NCBI GenBank assembly: GCA_963853835.1
Contig: OY970828.1
Coordinates: 13,769,813-13,833,812 of the forward strand
Direction of reading: 5' to 3'
Origin: Calendula officinalis
Lineage: Eukaryota; Streptophyta; Magnoliopsida; Asterales; Asteraceae
Length of the DNA: 64,000 bases
Every line of letters starts with the position of its first letter. Position 1 is the first letter of the stretch. Positions 44,401 through 60,268 of the stretch are shown here, in pieces. A program made the position numbers and the translations under genes. The notes beneath the pieces are model-generated. The model worked only from the letters and a program-made list of their open reading frames with translations. It had not been told where the DNA came from and ran no database searches.

Positions 44401-45853
44401 CCCTCGTGATGTTGATGCATATTGTTTTCTCCATTCTAGAACTTTTGGGGTATCCTGATGGCCAGCCCTCTTTACTTCTTTTACCTTTTTTCCTCCCAAT
44501 GGGAACCCTAGAATTTCATGTACCTTCTCTCTATCTATTTTCAATCTTTTTTCCCCAATTTGCATTTCCATTTCTTCAGGGTTGAAATGGTCTACTGCCC
44601 AGTAGCTCAGTTTTCCAGGGATTGAATCTATTTTGCATTGTGTTATTCCATCAAATCCAATTTCCTTTATGATATTAACTTTTTCAATCGGTAAATGTTT
44701 TAATAACTGAATGAGCTGGTTTGGTGATTGTCTTGTTCTCAAGTAGTCTACAATTGCATTTTGATTTTCATTTCCTCCTTTTACTTGTTCTTTTTCCAAA
44801 TTCACTTTCTCTTTTCTTTTGTCTATGTTATTTTTCTCATTTTTCTTTAACATTGACTTTAATGTTACGAAGTCATCATCGGTATCTACTTCCGTTTCTT
44901 CAGTTTCTGTAATCCAGATATTACATATGTTAGTTATATAATGTTTTTTTGCAATAAGGGAATGAATCAACACACATACATAAACACTTTCATTTTTAAA
45001 ACATTTTTTTTTATTATTCATACAAATTCTTCTCATAAATGAAAATGCATATATCTATAAGTCTTATGCACATTCACATTCTTTTTTTTTCCATTTTTAC
45101 TTACTTTCTACACAGAGAAATGCAAATGCATACACACATACCTATTCTATGTTATAATTCATACTTGTTACATGCAAAAATGCATAGAGACAGATTTATA
45201 CCTTCTGGTTCTTTTTCCGGTTCCTTTTCCTTTTCTAGTTCGTTTTCCTTTACTAATATTTTTTTTTTCTACTTTTAGGTTTTTTTGCATAAGTCGGTGC
45301 CACTACTTCAATTTCTGTAATGTAAATATTACATACATTACATAATGATTTTTGCAATAAGACAATACAAAAAGATTTGTACCTTCTTTCTAATTTTCAA
45401 TTTCCTCCTTTTCGGTTTCCTTCTCATTTTCTATCTCCTTCTCTGTTTCATTCTCCTTTTCTATTTCATTTTCTACTACCTTTCTTTTTCTTTTTTTAGG
45501 TAAATCTTCATAACACCAACTAGCATCTGAAGTTTCTTGAATTTCCTCTATTTCTGTAATGCACAATTGCACATGTTACATAAGTTACATAATTATTTTT
45601 TATTAATGCAATGGATACGCACACAAATCATCTCAAATTTAAAGAGCATTTTATTTCTTAAACACAAAAATGCAAATGCATAATAAAAATGCAAATTAGT
45701 GATTACCTTCAGAAACTACTATATTCTCTCTTCTTTCTGTTTCTACCCAAAAAACATCATCATCTATGTTATTATTCTTTTTTTTTTACCTTTGTTAACT
45801 CTAGATTGCATTGATTTCCATCTTGTACTATCTCTCGTTTGTGATCTTCTCAT
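41412..45853 (-). pseudogene. Ulp1-like (C48) multi-exon gene of the MULE, broken
   Basis: Read right to left: a small first exon from the ATG at 45853 (MRRSQTRDSTRWKSM); short acidic exons with TEIEE-like starts (45.7-44.8 kb); a mobile-domain-like part (LSYWAVDHFNPEEMEM, KVHEILGFPLGG, 44.9-44.1 kb); charged exons (44.0-43.5 kb); an ENANADAEN-rich exon (43497-42871); and the protease-like end: VINAWVNVLNEEE (42.5 kb), catalytic-His region DGCHVFVCVFDL and Asp in ILDN (about 42.0 kb), then TDSGVFAMRHMETY (41.7 kb). Ulp1 proteases have cysteine in that last motif (DCG); here it is serine (41712-41714). Frameshifts lie at the A run near 44148-44153 and near 42895. The protein probably lacks activity; exon borders are approximate. 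Confidence 0.7.
42990..43275 (-). repeat. Coding copy of the MULE motif (ENANADAEN repeat)
   Basis: Tandem units of GAAAATGCAAATGCAGATGCT-like sequence encode Glu-Asn-Ala-Asn-Ala repeats. It is the same motif, in the same orientation on the DNA, as in the transposase introns. Confidence 0.85.
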
Positions 45854-45859
45854 CTTCTA

Positions 45860-46640
45860 TCTGTTGATGAAAGTATTGAATGTATTTCTAATTCACAACC
45901 CTATTTTTACCTGCAATTTAGGCAACATATTAGCTTTTTTTGCCAATAAACTTTACACAGATACACATACAAAAATGCAAATGCATTTTAGCAGTTTGCA
46001 ATACCCTGGACCAAACAAACAATATGCATTTTCTTATTTAATAGGGCTGCTGCAACTGATGGATTCTCATATGAAAATGCAAATGCATACACAAAATACC
46101 CAACACGAGCACACATTCGAAAATCACAGCTATGTAACACTAATCACACTTTTGTAGCACATTATACGTATGTATTAATCAAACACAGGTTGTAATCAAG
46201 TCACACAAATGAAAATGCATAAACAAGTTCAACAATCTTATGTGACCGAGAGACATAGAATCGGTCAAATCACACAAATTAGAAGCTGAAACAAACCTTT
46301 TCCCTAAGTTCTAAAACCCTAGCCGAGAATTGTTTGTGATAGAAAGCTAATTTCACATTTACCTGATAAACCCTAGGCGAGAATCGCTCCAATCGTGTAT
46401 AGGCTTCGACGATTGAGACTGAAATCTTGTCGATTGATACAAATCGCCTATAAACTTCGATGATTGAGACTAGAATAGTGGAATCGTCGATTGAGAATGG
46501 GCGTTGATTGAGAATCGTCGAAGCCGTTTGTGAGAGTGAATCGTCGACTGGAATGGTTTGTGTGAATGCCTCGTTTCCTGTTTAGATGAGAGAATGGGGT
46601 TTTTACAATTTTACCCTCCTAATCTTTATTTTCATCCGGA
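45860..46640 (-). promoter_or_regulatory. Right subterminal region of the MULE, probable promoter of the Ulp1-like gene
   Basis: Contains inverted copies of the motif (GAAAATGCAAATGCATA near 46074; AAAATGCAAATGCATTTT near 45975; TGAAAATGCATAAAC near 46210) and several ATCGTCGATTGAGA-like repeats (46400-46550). It lies upstream of the minus-strand ATG at 45853. Confidence 0.4.
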
Positions 46641-46766
46641 TTGTTTCCCTAAATTTACAAATGCGTGATTTAAAATCCCAATCATCTCAACCATTCAGTG
46701 TTTAATCTAAGGGCTACGGTTGTTTCCTTGTATTCTTTATTTAGTAGTGCTTTTCTATGGATCCAC

Positions 46767-49922
<3,156 letters not shown>

Positions 49923-50180
49923 ATAAGTTTTATATATGATTTGAATTAATGTTACTTTAGTTTGTTAACTTCAGCGTTTGTCGATTTGTGTTCGTAGATA
50001 CAAAAGTAACTAGAGAAAATTCAAATACATGCTCTTCAAAAAAACGAAAAACAAAAGTTCAATAAAATTGTAGAAATAAATGACAGAATACTTCGAGAGG
50101 ATTGACACAAGATTTAAATGCTTGTTTCAAACTTTGATTTGCGGTGAAAGCAACTAATGAGTGAACCTTGCAAAAACTTA

Positions 50181-50445
50181 CTCCCTCCTTCCCACGGAAA
50201 AATTCCCATTTCTCATGGGCATAAATTTTTATGAGATAGTTGGTTGTGGGGTTATTGATAATATTTTTGATTAAAATATAATGTTAGATTGGAGAGAGAA
50301 TGTACTTTTAGAGAATAGATAGTGGTGGGGTTATTAAAAATATTATAATTTTATTAAGTGGACCCCTCAAATTGGAGAAATGATGATTTTTTTGTGGGAT
50401 AAAATTATAATGAGAAATGAGAACTTTTTTGTGGGACGGAGGGAG
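50181..50445. mobile_element. Stowaway MITE with canonical ends
   Basis: 265 bp flanked by TA (50179-50180 and 50446-50447), with ends CTCCCTCCTTCCCAC and the inverse of CTCCCTCCGTCCCAC. This is the classic Stowaway terminus (Tc1/mariner-derived). A different subfamily from the pair at 12.8 and 15.7 kb. Confidence 0.85.
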
Positions 50446-50484
50446 TATTACTTTTGCCACATCAAAAATCCACTAACCAAAAAC

Positions 50485-51076
50485 TTTTCATAAATTACAT
50501 CTCCAATGATTACACTTTTCCAAAGGGAATTCATTTCTGCACCACAATTTTTATTTCCTATACCACATATTACAAGTTTTATAGCTAACTTTACAAGTAT
50601 ATCAACCATAAATTGTGGTAGACGCATTAAAACTTGTGGTATAAAAATCACCCCATTTTTCCAAAAACTTTTTCTTTTACAAAATTTCTAATATTCTTTT
50701 ATTTATCTCAAATATTTTATAAATACTCTGTATATATAATTTGACACTTTTTTGATATTTTACTAAATATAATATTTTTTTAAATGTCTCATACAAAAAT
50801 ATTATAATAACTGACATTAAATATTATATAATATATTTATTAACTAATAAAAATATAATAAACAATTTATATATAATATAACTAAGGTTTAACATGCAAA
50901 GTTATTAAACATATGAGATTATAAAGGATAAACATTAAAACTTTTTAAAAGGTTAGTATAAAGAAAGTTATTGGAATAAGCTTTTGAAAAATCGAATTAT
51001 TACAATGTTAAAAAATCTTTCAAAAACTTATTAAAAAGGTAAAAAGTTTAAAAAAAGCTCTCATTGGAGATGCTCT
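50485..51076. mobile_element. AT-rich MITE with CATCTCCAATGA ends
   Basis: CATCTCCAATGA at about 50488 is inverted as TCATTGGAGATG near 51063-51074; the end resembles the element at 7617. A second small MITE (50525-50654) is nested inside. Confidence 0.45.
50525..50654. mobile_element. Short MITE with GATTTTTGTACCACA-type ends, copy 2
   Basis: GGGAATTCATTTCTGCACCACA at the left and TTGTGGTATAAAAATCACCCC at the right; a diverged relative of 13198-13301. The flanks show CTTTTCCAAA and TTTTTCCAAA nearby, perhaps a blurred target duplication. Confidence 0.45.
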
Positions 51077-51079
51077 AAA

Positions 51080-51526
51080 TAGTCGTCCACGATTGTGGGG
51101 TCTTTTAATATGATGAGTAAATTACATGGAAGGTCTCTTATTATAAGAACAACCCTTGAACTTCGTTTATTACACTGGACGTCCTGATGTATACACTTTG
51201 TTACACTTAAGGTCCTTCCCGTCAATCTCCGTTATATTGAGCTGTTAAAACATGTTCAATGACAGATTTACCCTTCTGAAAATTGCATACCCATAATAAA
51301 AAACATATTAAAATAAATCCTATCCACCACACACATCTAGGGATCTCTACCCATCCCTCACATCCATGTATGGAGAATAGTTAATCGTTCTACCGTCAGT
51401 CGATTTGCAGGTGGTAATTTGGCTAAAATGAAAATGCAAACCAAATTTTAGATCTGCAAAACACGATTTCAAAGATCCATTAAGATAAAGTTTATACAGA
51501 TACGAGCCTTAGAAACAAAATATCGA
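51080..51526. other. Intergenic stretch left of the copia element
   Basis: No gene. Around 51120-51280 it has the look of a dispersed repeat (GTAAATTACATGGAAGGTC...), but no boundary is visible. Confidence 0.3.
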
Positions 51527-51698
51527 TTATACAAGTTAGAAGGTCTATTTTGTAAATATTTATAAGTTAGAGGTTCAAGGTGTAAATATGTAGTTAGTTT
51601 GTTATTTTTTATTCTGTTTGTATATAACAAACTTGTACGTTCCTTTTGAGAATTAATGAAATCATAATCATTTTCTCTCTAAATCGTTCCGCTCAATA
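51527..51698 (+). repeat. 5' LTR of copia element 1
   Basis: TTATACAAG...GCTCAATA, unusually short and not bounded by a clean TG...CA. It has AT-rich promoter-like sequence (TGTATATAACAAACTTG). Confidence 0.75.
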
Positions 51699-51710
51699 TG
51701 GTATCAGAGC
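51699..51710 (+). promoter_or_regulatory. Primer-binding site, tRNA-Met
   Basis: TGGTATCAGAGC immediately after the 5' LTR. Confidence 0.85.
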
Positions 51711-51806
51711 ACGCTCTTATTGCGATTTAGGTTGATTCTGACCTAATTTGATTGCAATTCGTGTTCGTATTTGATTGATTTCATATCATATTACTCCTCT
51801 TGAAGA

Positions 51807-52990
51807 ATGACGATTAGTGAACCGGTTAATCCAACGGCTAATACTTTGAATTCTACAAATTCCATCAATGATCCACTGTATATTGGAAATTCTGGTCATC
51901 CTGGTATGGTTCTTACAAATAATCCTTTCAACGGGAGTAATTTCTTAGGATGGAGTCGTACAGTCAAAATGGCTTTAGGTGCTAAACTCATATTAGGGTT
52001 TATCACTGGTACATGTGTTAAACCGACTGTTGATGGTGAGAATTTATAGAAATGGATTTGATGTGTTTATATGGTAACATGCTGGATTTTGAATTCCATG
52101 ATTACTGAGTTATCAGAAGCATTCCTCTATGCACAGTCTGCTGCAGAATTATTGAAAGAAATTGCTGAAAGAGATGGACAAAGTAATGGTCCACTCATAT
52201 ATCAACTTTAAAGAGAATTAGCCAATGTAAGTCAAGGAAATCTGACTATTGTTGCCTATTTCAATAAATTGAAAGATGTTGGGATGAATTGCATAATTTG
52301 AATGGAATACCAGTTTGTTCTTGTGGAAAAATGCAAGAATGTTCATGTAATCTGGTAGATAAGTTTCTTGAAATAGAAGGAAGATCAAAATTGGTGCAAT
52401 TCCTAATGAAACTAAATGATGAATATGAATCTGTCAGAAACCAGATTTTAGCCATGGATCCATTGCCTACGGTTAATAAAGCATATTACATAGTGCAACA
52501 AATTGAGAAACAGAAGCAAGTGACTAATCATGTTGCTGATCCTATAGCATTTTTTGCTAACATGAATCAAAACAAAGTTTATAGAAAAGATGTTAAAGGA
52601 GGAAGAAATGATACAAAAGGGTATAGACACTGTACACACTGTGATCAGGATGGACACAGTAGTGAACAATGCTTTGAAAAGTTTGGATATTGGTATAAAG
52701 GAAAGAAGGGAAAGAAGACTGGAAAGTTTGTTGCTAATGTCATGGATTTTGGTCAAGAAACTCCATTTGTCATGCAGTTTGAAAATGAGATGCATACTAA
52801 TCAAAATCTTCCTGGTGTGGATCAAAAATTGGTTGCAGCTGTATGTAGTGAAATGATGAGGATGTTTAAAGGCAAAAATGTTGAACAAGATTCTGGTGCA
52901 TCTACTTCCATGTGTCATGCTGGTATGTCTCTCCATGTTAGAACCTTTGCTTTATCATCACAAAGCAATGCTGTTAAGATTAATCAATGG
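51807..52990 (+). pseudogene. Copia element 1 Gag
   Basis: Starts MTISEPVNPTANTL with the usual NPFNGSNFLGWSRTVKMALG block. It is interrupted by stops at 52047 and again downstream (about 52068 and 52209), then by a frame change near 52275, and resumes in 52289-52993. That part has the zinc knuckle CTHCDQDGHSSEQC. It would form the particle; broken here. Confidence 0.75.
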
Positions 52991-54576
52991 TAATAGACAC
53001 CGGTGTTTCTGATAATATGAGTCCCCATATTACCTTGTTCAACAAAACTTACAAACTCACAGATCCAATTACAGTTCATTTACCTGATGGTACCACAAAA
53101 TTAGTTACCACAGCAGGACATATTTCTTTAACCAAATCTGTTACTTTGTCATATGTCTTATATGTTCCTGAATTCAAATCTAACTTGTTGTCAGTTGGAA
53201 AACTTCTTAATACCCAAAAATACTTTGCTCAATTTTTTCCTTCTTATTGTGTATTCCAGGACCTTTCAACTAAAGCTATTGTGGCAGTTGGAAAGGGTTC
53301 ACAATGCTTATACACATGCACATCTTTGGATCCTTCTTCCTCATCAGATGGAACACAATCTGTTAATTCCATCAATGTTTTTGATTTTCAAAATTCCTTT
53401 ATTTTTAGCAATTCTGTTTTTCCTAAATCTGTTGTAAATTTACAAACTATTCATGCTAGATTGGGTCATTTGTCTATGTAAAAAATGATTCATTTAGATG
53501 CTTGTAAATCGTTGAATAAATCTGAATTTTCATGTGACAGTTGTATGCTTGCAAAATTTCATAGATTACCTTTCCCTAAACACATAAATTCTTCCTCTGC
53601 TAATTTTGAGTCAATACATGTGGATTTATGGGGACCATATAAGGCACATGCTCTTAATGGAGCACATTATTTTTACACCATTGTTGATGATAAAAGAAAA
53701 GCTACTTGGACATATTTGATACATTCAAAGGATCAAATATTAGATATTTTGTCCTCTTTTGTTAAGTATGTAGAGGTGCATTTTGATGCCAAATTTAAAT
53801 ATATTAGATCTGATAATGGGACTGAAATAGTCAATCAAAGAATGTTACAGTTTTTACAGACAAAAGGCATCATTCACCAAAAATCTATGGCCTACACACC
53901 TCAGCAGAATGGAGTAGTGGAGACAAAACATAGACATTTATTAGAAACTGCTAGAGCTATTAGATTACATGCTAATACGCCTAAGAAATTTTGGGGAGAA
54001 TGTGTTCTTGCAGCTACTTTTTTGATCAATAAAATGCCAATGAAACAGTTACATTGGAAATCTCCTTTTGAGATTTTACATAACAAACCTCCATCATATG
54101 ATTCCCCTAAGACCATTGGTTGTCTTTGCTATGCTGTTTCCTTAAAGCCTCACAAAGATAAATTTGATCCCAAGGGAATAAAATGTTTGTTTATAGGATA
54201 TCCACCAGGTCAGAAGGGGTACAAGTTGTATAACTTGTTAACTCATGAGGTATTTCATAGTAGAGATGTGATTTTCATGGAAAACATTTTTCCATTTAAA
54301 AATCAAGCAAGTCAACAAAATCCACATATTACATCTCCTCTACCACAACAATTATCTTTTAATGAGGAAGAAGATTTTATTGAGAATAATTTACCTGATC
54401 CCATCATATTACCTGATAATGATGATAATGAAAGAGTTGTTCCTACACAATTGAATGAGGATCCTCCAACAGATACCACATATTCTGTTTCATTAAGAAG
54501 ATCAACCAGAACCACTACAACTCCAAAATGGCTTAAGGATTTTGTTGGTCCAAAGATTCTGCTAATTCAGCAATGA
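52987..54576 (+). pseudogene. Copia element 1 protease and integrase
   Basis: Protease region VIDTGVSDNMSPH (DTG active site), then the GAG-pre-integrase motif HARLGHLSM, a stop at 53479, and CDSCMLAKFHRLPF. The integrase core follows, with VDLWGPYK, IRSDNGTEI and a final glutamate in GVVETKHRHLLE. The stop at 54574 separates it from the RT region. Confidence 0.75.
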
Positions 54577-56197
54577 TACAACCTACTTATCCTTTATTTT
54601 CACAAAAGGATTTTTTACAGGTTCCAAAACCACACATAGCTTTTCTTGCTAATATTTTTGATTCCACTGAACCAAGTACTTACTCTCAAGCATGTACTAA
54701 TCCATAATGGATTAATGCTATGGAAAAAGAACTTGATGCATTAGAACAAAATAATACTTGGGAGTTAACTGATTTACCTAAGGGTCATAAACCAATAACC
54801 TCAAAATGGGTTTTTAAAATTAAATATAAAGCAGATGGTGCCATTGAGAGATTTAAGGCCAGATTGGTGGTAAAGGGATACAATCAGAAAGAAGGTTAAG
54901 ATTATAAACACACTTTTTCTCCTGTTGCTAAATTGGCAACAGTGAGAGTTCTTATTGCTTTGGCCACGGCTAAAAATTGGCCTCTACATCATTAGATGTA
55001 AATAATGCATTTTTACATGGGTATATAGATGAACAAATCTACATGACACCACCTGATGGTTATAAAAGGGCCAAACCTGGTCAAGTTTGTAAGTTGATAA
55101 GATCTCTCTACGGTCTTAAACAAGTATCTAGACAGTGGAATCAGGAATTAACAAAGTTTTTATGCAGCCTTGGTTTTGAGCAGTCTAAACATGATTACTC
55201 TTTGTTTGTCAAAAATCAAGGATCTACATTTACTGCAGCCCTTGTATATGTTGATGATATCTTGATAATAGGAAATTCCATTATTGACATTAATGCTACA
55301 AAGTTAGCATTAGATGAGAAATTCACTATTAAGGATCTTGGAATAGCTAAGTATTTCTTAGGAATTGAAATTTGTAAAACAGAAACCGACACACATCTTA
55401 ATCAAAGAAAATATATTCTTGATTTACTCAAAGATGCATGTCTTACTGCCTGCAAACCTGTACCCATTCCTATGCCACCTCATTTAAAATTGTCAGCTGA
55501 TAAAGGTATTCTTCTACAAGATCCTAGTCATTATAGAATATTGGTGGGAAGATTGTTATACCTCACTATGACTAGACCTGATATTTCATATGTGGTTCAA
55601 CACTTGAGCCAATTTGTTTCTGAACCTAAGGATACTCATTTACAGGCTGCTCTTCATTTACTTAAATACTTAAAAGGCACTATTTCAAAGGGTTTATTTT
55701 ACCCTGTACAATCCCAACTTAAGGTTATAGGTTTTTCAGATGTAGACTGGGCAAACTGTTTGATGACTAGAAAATCTTTGACTGGTTATTGTATTTTTCT
55801 GGGTCATTCATTAGTCTCTTGGAAAACATAGAAACAAGCCACTGTCTCACGATCTTCTACTGAGGCAGTATATAGAAGCATGTCCACCACTACTTGTGAA
55901 CTTTTATGGCTTAGTTATCTTCTAAAGGATTTAGGCATTCTTGTGAAATTTCCAGTAACAGTGTTTTGTGACAATAAATCTGCTCAAATGTTGGCTGCTA
56001 ATCCATGTTTTCATGATCGTTCTAAACATGTGGATATTGACTGTCATTTTACTCGAGAAAAGGTTCAAGATGGTTTTCTCGAAACTGCTCATATTCCTTC
56101 ACATTTACAACTAGCTGACATTATGACAATATCCCTTCATAAAATTCAGCATTCAACACTTTCTCACAAGTTGGGTCTCTCAGATCCTCCACCTTGA
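54577..56197 (+). pseudogene. Copia element 1 reverse transcriptase and RNase H
   Basis: Shows NTWELTDLPKGHK, then a stop at 54897 where glycine would be usual (KEGxDY). A frame change near 54980 precedes LDVNNAFLHGYIDEQIYM; YVDDILIIG follows at about 55247, and the RNase H part has a stop at 55829 (SWKT). It ends with DNKSAQMLAANP and LQLADI near 56110. At least three lesions. Confidence 0.78.
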
Positions 56198-56222
56198 GGA
56201 GGGGGGGGTGGGGAATGAAGGT

Positions 56223-56394
56223 TTATACAAGTTAGAAGGTCTATTTTGTAAATATTTATAAGTTAGAAGTTCAAGGTGTAAATATGTAGTTAGTTTGTTA
56301 TTTTCTGTTCTGTTTGTATATAACAAACTTGTACGTTCCTTTTGAGAATTAATGAAATCATAATCATTTTCTCTCTAAATCGTTCCGCTCAATA
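56223..56394 (+). repeat. 3' LTR of copia element 1
   Basis: Colinear with the 5' LTR, with three substitutions (AGAGGTTC/AGAAGTTC and two in TTTTTTATTCTG/TTTTCTGTTCTG). Confidence 0.8.
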
Positions 56395-56740
56395 ATTACA
56401 AAGATCATCAAGAAAGAAAGATATTGGTTTCGATTTGAAGAATCGGGATTCGGAATCGTCTTCTTCGGCAAGCGTACCAAACCTCCAACCTATTGGTCGT
56501 TTTCTCCGGCAAGAGTACGTACCACCATGTCCCTTCGTTTTTTGCCCACCGTGCGCCACCATCTCCAGCTGTAAACCACCGTGTTTCGAACCCCTAACTT
56601 TTTAGTCGATTTCTAAACTTTGTGCCGGTTAAATCTGATTCTCGGTCAAAAATCTTGGTCAAAAAGCATTGACTCTGTTTCTTCAAACAAACACAAACTA
56701 AAAGTGAAATCACCACAAAAAGTAACAAAGGTTTTCTAGA
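56395..56740. other. Spacer between the two copia elements
   Basis: No ORF, boxed promoter or repeat that I can support. Confidence 0.3.
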
Positions 56741-57784
56741 TGTTAAAAATTATGAGAAGCAAATTATGATATGTTAGTCCCAAGACTAAGTAAATAAGAT
56801 TTGATGATCGATAGCCAAGAAGAATATTGTTAGTCCCAAGACTAAGTAAATAAGATTTGATGATCGATAGCCAAGAAGAATAAACAACAGCTAAAGTATG
56901 TATCTCAGCTGAAGCAAGTATATACAATAAACCTTCAGCTGAGTACGTACTTAGCTTTAGGATACAAGTCAAATCAGCAGCTATTAACGAGAGTTCATTC
57001 AAAGTCTATGACCAAAGGACAAAGACAAGAAGAAGACTATTCAGCTGATTGTGGAATCAGCTGATAGTACCTGCTGCAGAAAAAGACTTAAAGGAAATGT
57101 TCATTGACACCTTGAATATTTCCCTTTCCCGCTCAAAGAAGAAGAAAACGATGAAGATCTTCTATTTTGGAATAGAAGATAATGTCAGTACATTATCATC
57201 GTGTGTCCCTCAAGCATGTAAAGAGAAAGTCAACTATTTCTGTACTTATGTAGTACACCTTTCACTGTGCGTCAGAAAGGGTACCGGAAGTAGTTGACAC
57301 AAAGTACACTTGGGACAATAACTTGTGCAAGAGCATTTAATGATCCATAGACAAGTCCACATCGACGACTAATATGTTTACACGTCGTTAAACTTGGGAA
57401 TAAGGAACATGGATCTTGGGCTATACATACAGACGTAAATGCTTGCATTTACAACACCTTTAGAAATCATAAGCACAAGAACATTCTCTGAGAGTTAGTT
57501 ATTTGTCTAAGTATTAACTCCTCCATAGTTATTACTAAGGCATTAATATCAGCTGTTGGTATCAGCTGATATAACTCTCAGCTTACACTCTTCTAGTTTG
57601 AGCGGTCTAAAGTGTCATTTCAAGTGTAGAGTTTTAGTTAGTTGTGTACTATCTATTTCCGCAAACTTTGTACTGTATTAAGTTTTTTTTAATAAACTCT
57701 TAATCATTGAAATCTTGTTGTTCACTTATCTTATCTTCGTTACTTGGTCATACCGCAACACGTTTGTGTTGTTGGGAACCAACA
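56741..57784 (+). repeat. 5' LTR of copia element 2
   Basis: Starts TGTTAAAAATTATG and ends GGGAACCAACA just before the primer site; the left border is inferred, and a second TG at 56772 is possible. It has a 56-bp tandem duplication (56772-56883, TGTTAGTCCCAAGACTAAG) and several CAGCTGA motifs. Confidence 0.6.
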
Positions 57785-57786
57785 AC

Positions 57787-57798
57787 TGGTATCAGAGC
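57787..57798 (+). promoter_or_regulatory. Primer-binding site, tRNA-Met
   Basis: TGGTATCAGAGC two bases after the LTR end. Confidence 0.85.
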
Positions 57799-57838
57799 AA
57801 GTGTCAAAATTGTCTTCCATCAATTTTGAGCATCTATT

Positions 57839-60268
57839 ATGGCTGAACCTACATCATCAGATCTTCCATCATCTGGAAAACCTCCCAAACTCACTCAAAC
57901 CAACTACCCCATGTGGAAAACCCGTATGTTGTCCCACATGGTTACCTATCACCCAAAACTTTAAGATAACATAACGATAGGAAAATATGTTCCCAAAACC
58001 CTCATTCCCGGTTCTTCTGAAACACCACAACACTATGTTGTGAAATCTGAGGCTCAGTGGACAGACGCTGAAAAACGTCTTGTTCATCTTGAGAACAAGG
58101 GTCGAGACATGCTTTTTCAAGCAGTTGGTGATGAACTGTATCACAATATTCAGTTTTGTGACTCAGTTAAAGAGACGTGGGAACGGTTGGCTGAAGTTTA
58201 TGAAGGCACATCTGTTGTGCGTGAACATAACAAAAACATGCTCATACATGATTATGAACTGCTTAAAGCCAAACAAGTGAGACTATAGCTCAAACTTTCA
58301 ATCGTTATAACATTCTGTTAAACGAGCTGAAGTCTCATGGGGTTGATAAGGACGATATGTCCAAAATGTGTAAGTTCATGGCAGCCTTACGTTCTAAATG
58401 GGCTACCATCATAACTTGCATGAGTACATCTCCTACTCTGAAAGACTATACTCTTTCATCTCTCTATGGTATGTTTTTAAGCCATGAGAGAACCGTACTC
58501 AACAAATTTCCACCTCCAAAGGACTCTAAAGTGAGTTCCGCTGGATCTTCGACTGCTCTTGTCTCCTTAAACAAGCCTAGCAGAATCGAGTATCCACCAT
58601 CAGATGATGAGGCTGACAACACTTCGGCTGTTGGTTTGTTCAACATGCCTGAAGTCAGCATTGAAGAAGTCGATGAAGATGAAGACAACGATGCTTTTAT
58701 ATCTGAGTTGGCCTTACTTGTTAAAAATAAAAAATTCTTCAAAAACAATTCTGGCTCCTCAGCTAGAGGATGGAGTAGCAGATTTATCTCATCAGCTGTC
58801 TCTTCTACACCCTTTGGAAGTAGACCTGACATCTCTGAGATAACTTGCTACAACTGCAACAAGAAGGGACACTATGCTAACGACTGCAAGCAGAAGAAAG
58901 CTAGTTCATCATCTTCAACTGGTGAGTCCATTGAAGATAAATACAAAAAGCTACAAGCCTTCACTAAAAAGATTCTAGAAGAAAAGAAGGCACTTGAAGG
59001 CAAAGCTGCTGACAAGGGTCTCGTAGCTGAAACTCATGATTGGGCTGACTCTGGTGACAGCTCATCTGATGACGATGAACAAATGGCCACAATGTGTTTG
59101 ATGGCTCGTGCTGATGATGATGAAAGTATTACAGCTGATGATGCTAGTTCTTACAAATGGGTCAACATTGTTCATAAAAAGGTAACCTCTCTAATCTCTG
59201 CTGAGGCTACCAAAGCTAATGATATTGTTGATTCTATTATCTGTGACTTGCACTTCATTGATCAGCTGAAAAGTGAATGTTTGGATAAACATAGTGCTAT
59301 TCTACGTGAAAATGCATTTTTGAAAGAACGTTTAATTGACCACAAAACTTTAAAAGAAGAACTTTCTGAAACAAAATTTATTAACTCAGTTCTTCAACAT
59401 GATCTAAGTGAAAAGGTTAAAGAACTAGAGGCAATTAAAAAGATTTGTGAATCATGATCTCGTTCATCCAAACGTGTGAGTGAATGTGGTAACTCACAAA
59501 TTCCTAGTCAAGTACAAGCTGTACTAGGAGGAGATTTCCTTGCCGCAGCCGTTGTACCTGACAGCAGTACAGATGACCTGTACTACTCGTCGGCTGATGC
59601 TTCTGTGCCAGCTGAAGAGTTGGTTTTTGGTTCCTTTGTAAGGTCTACCAAAACCTATGCTACCGAGATGTCCTCAGAAAATCCTTCTGAAGCTACTGGT
59701 GAAGAGTCATCGACTGACTCCTCTGCCATGATAGTCAGGACACCTACTGTAGTAATTGTTGAACCAAGGAAATCTATCTTGGGTTCAGCACCTGCTACCT
59801 CTTCTGCTAAACCTCAGTAGAAGACTAGAAGGACAACAGGAAGGAAAACTGTTCTTACACCCTCAACGGGTGAGCCAGTTGGAGTTCGTACTCGAGCTGC
59901 AAAGAACAAAGGTAAGAGTATTCCTAAGAATACTCCAAGTCCTTCTTCAGCTGTATCTGTCAGACGGCTGAAAGGAAAGGTCACCAAGCTGACATCACTC
60001 GTTCAAACTCTGACTATCTCTGATAATCGGAAAATGAAAGGGATTTTGGGTTCAGTTCCCAATCCTATTGCCTCGCCCTCTACTCCACTGCAAAGAAACA
60101 GAAAATTCTATAAGTGTGGAGATCGTGGGCACATGGCAAGTGAGTGTGACAGCACATGCCTGAGACCTTCCCCGACTTCAGTATGTGAGCCTACTGAAAA
60201 ACCATCTACTGTGAGTCCCAAAGGGAAGTCACAATGACCCACCGAAGTGTGGGTTCCCAAAAAGAACT
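57839..60268 (+). pseudogene. Copia element 2 Gag
   Basis: Starts MAEPTSSDLPSSGKPPKLTQ. It is broken by a TAA at 57962, a one-base shift near 58280, a TGA at 59455 and a TAG at 59818. Features: the UBN2-type Gag region (VKETWERLAEVYEGTSVV; LKSHGVDKDDMSKMCKF), a knuckle CYNCNKKGHYANDC near 58850, acidic and coiled-coil-like sequence (about 58980-59450), and a second, imperfect knuckle YKCGDRGHMASEC near 60115. The length and the second zinc region suit Sirevirus Gag. Confidence 0.75.

Larger units (their letters stand above)
51527..56394 (+). mobile_element. Ty1/copia LTR retrotransposon, compact, multiply broken
   Basis: Short LTRs (51527-51698 and 56223-56394, about 172 bp) differ at three sites. 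A tRNA-Met primer site (51699-51710) follows the first, and a purine tract (GAGGAGGGGGGGGTGGGG, about 56197-56214) precedes the second. The order Gag, protease, integrase, RT, RNase H is that of copia. The coding region has at least seven in-frame stops or shifts, yet the LTRs are ~98% identical, so it may have been copied in trans after it was already defective. No clear target-site duplication was found. Confidence 0.85.
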
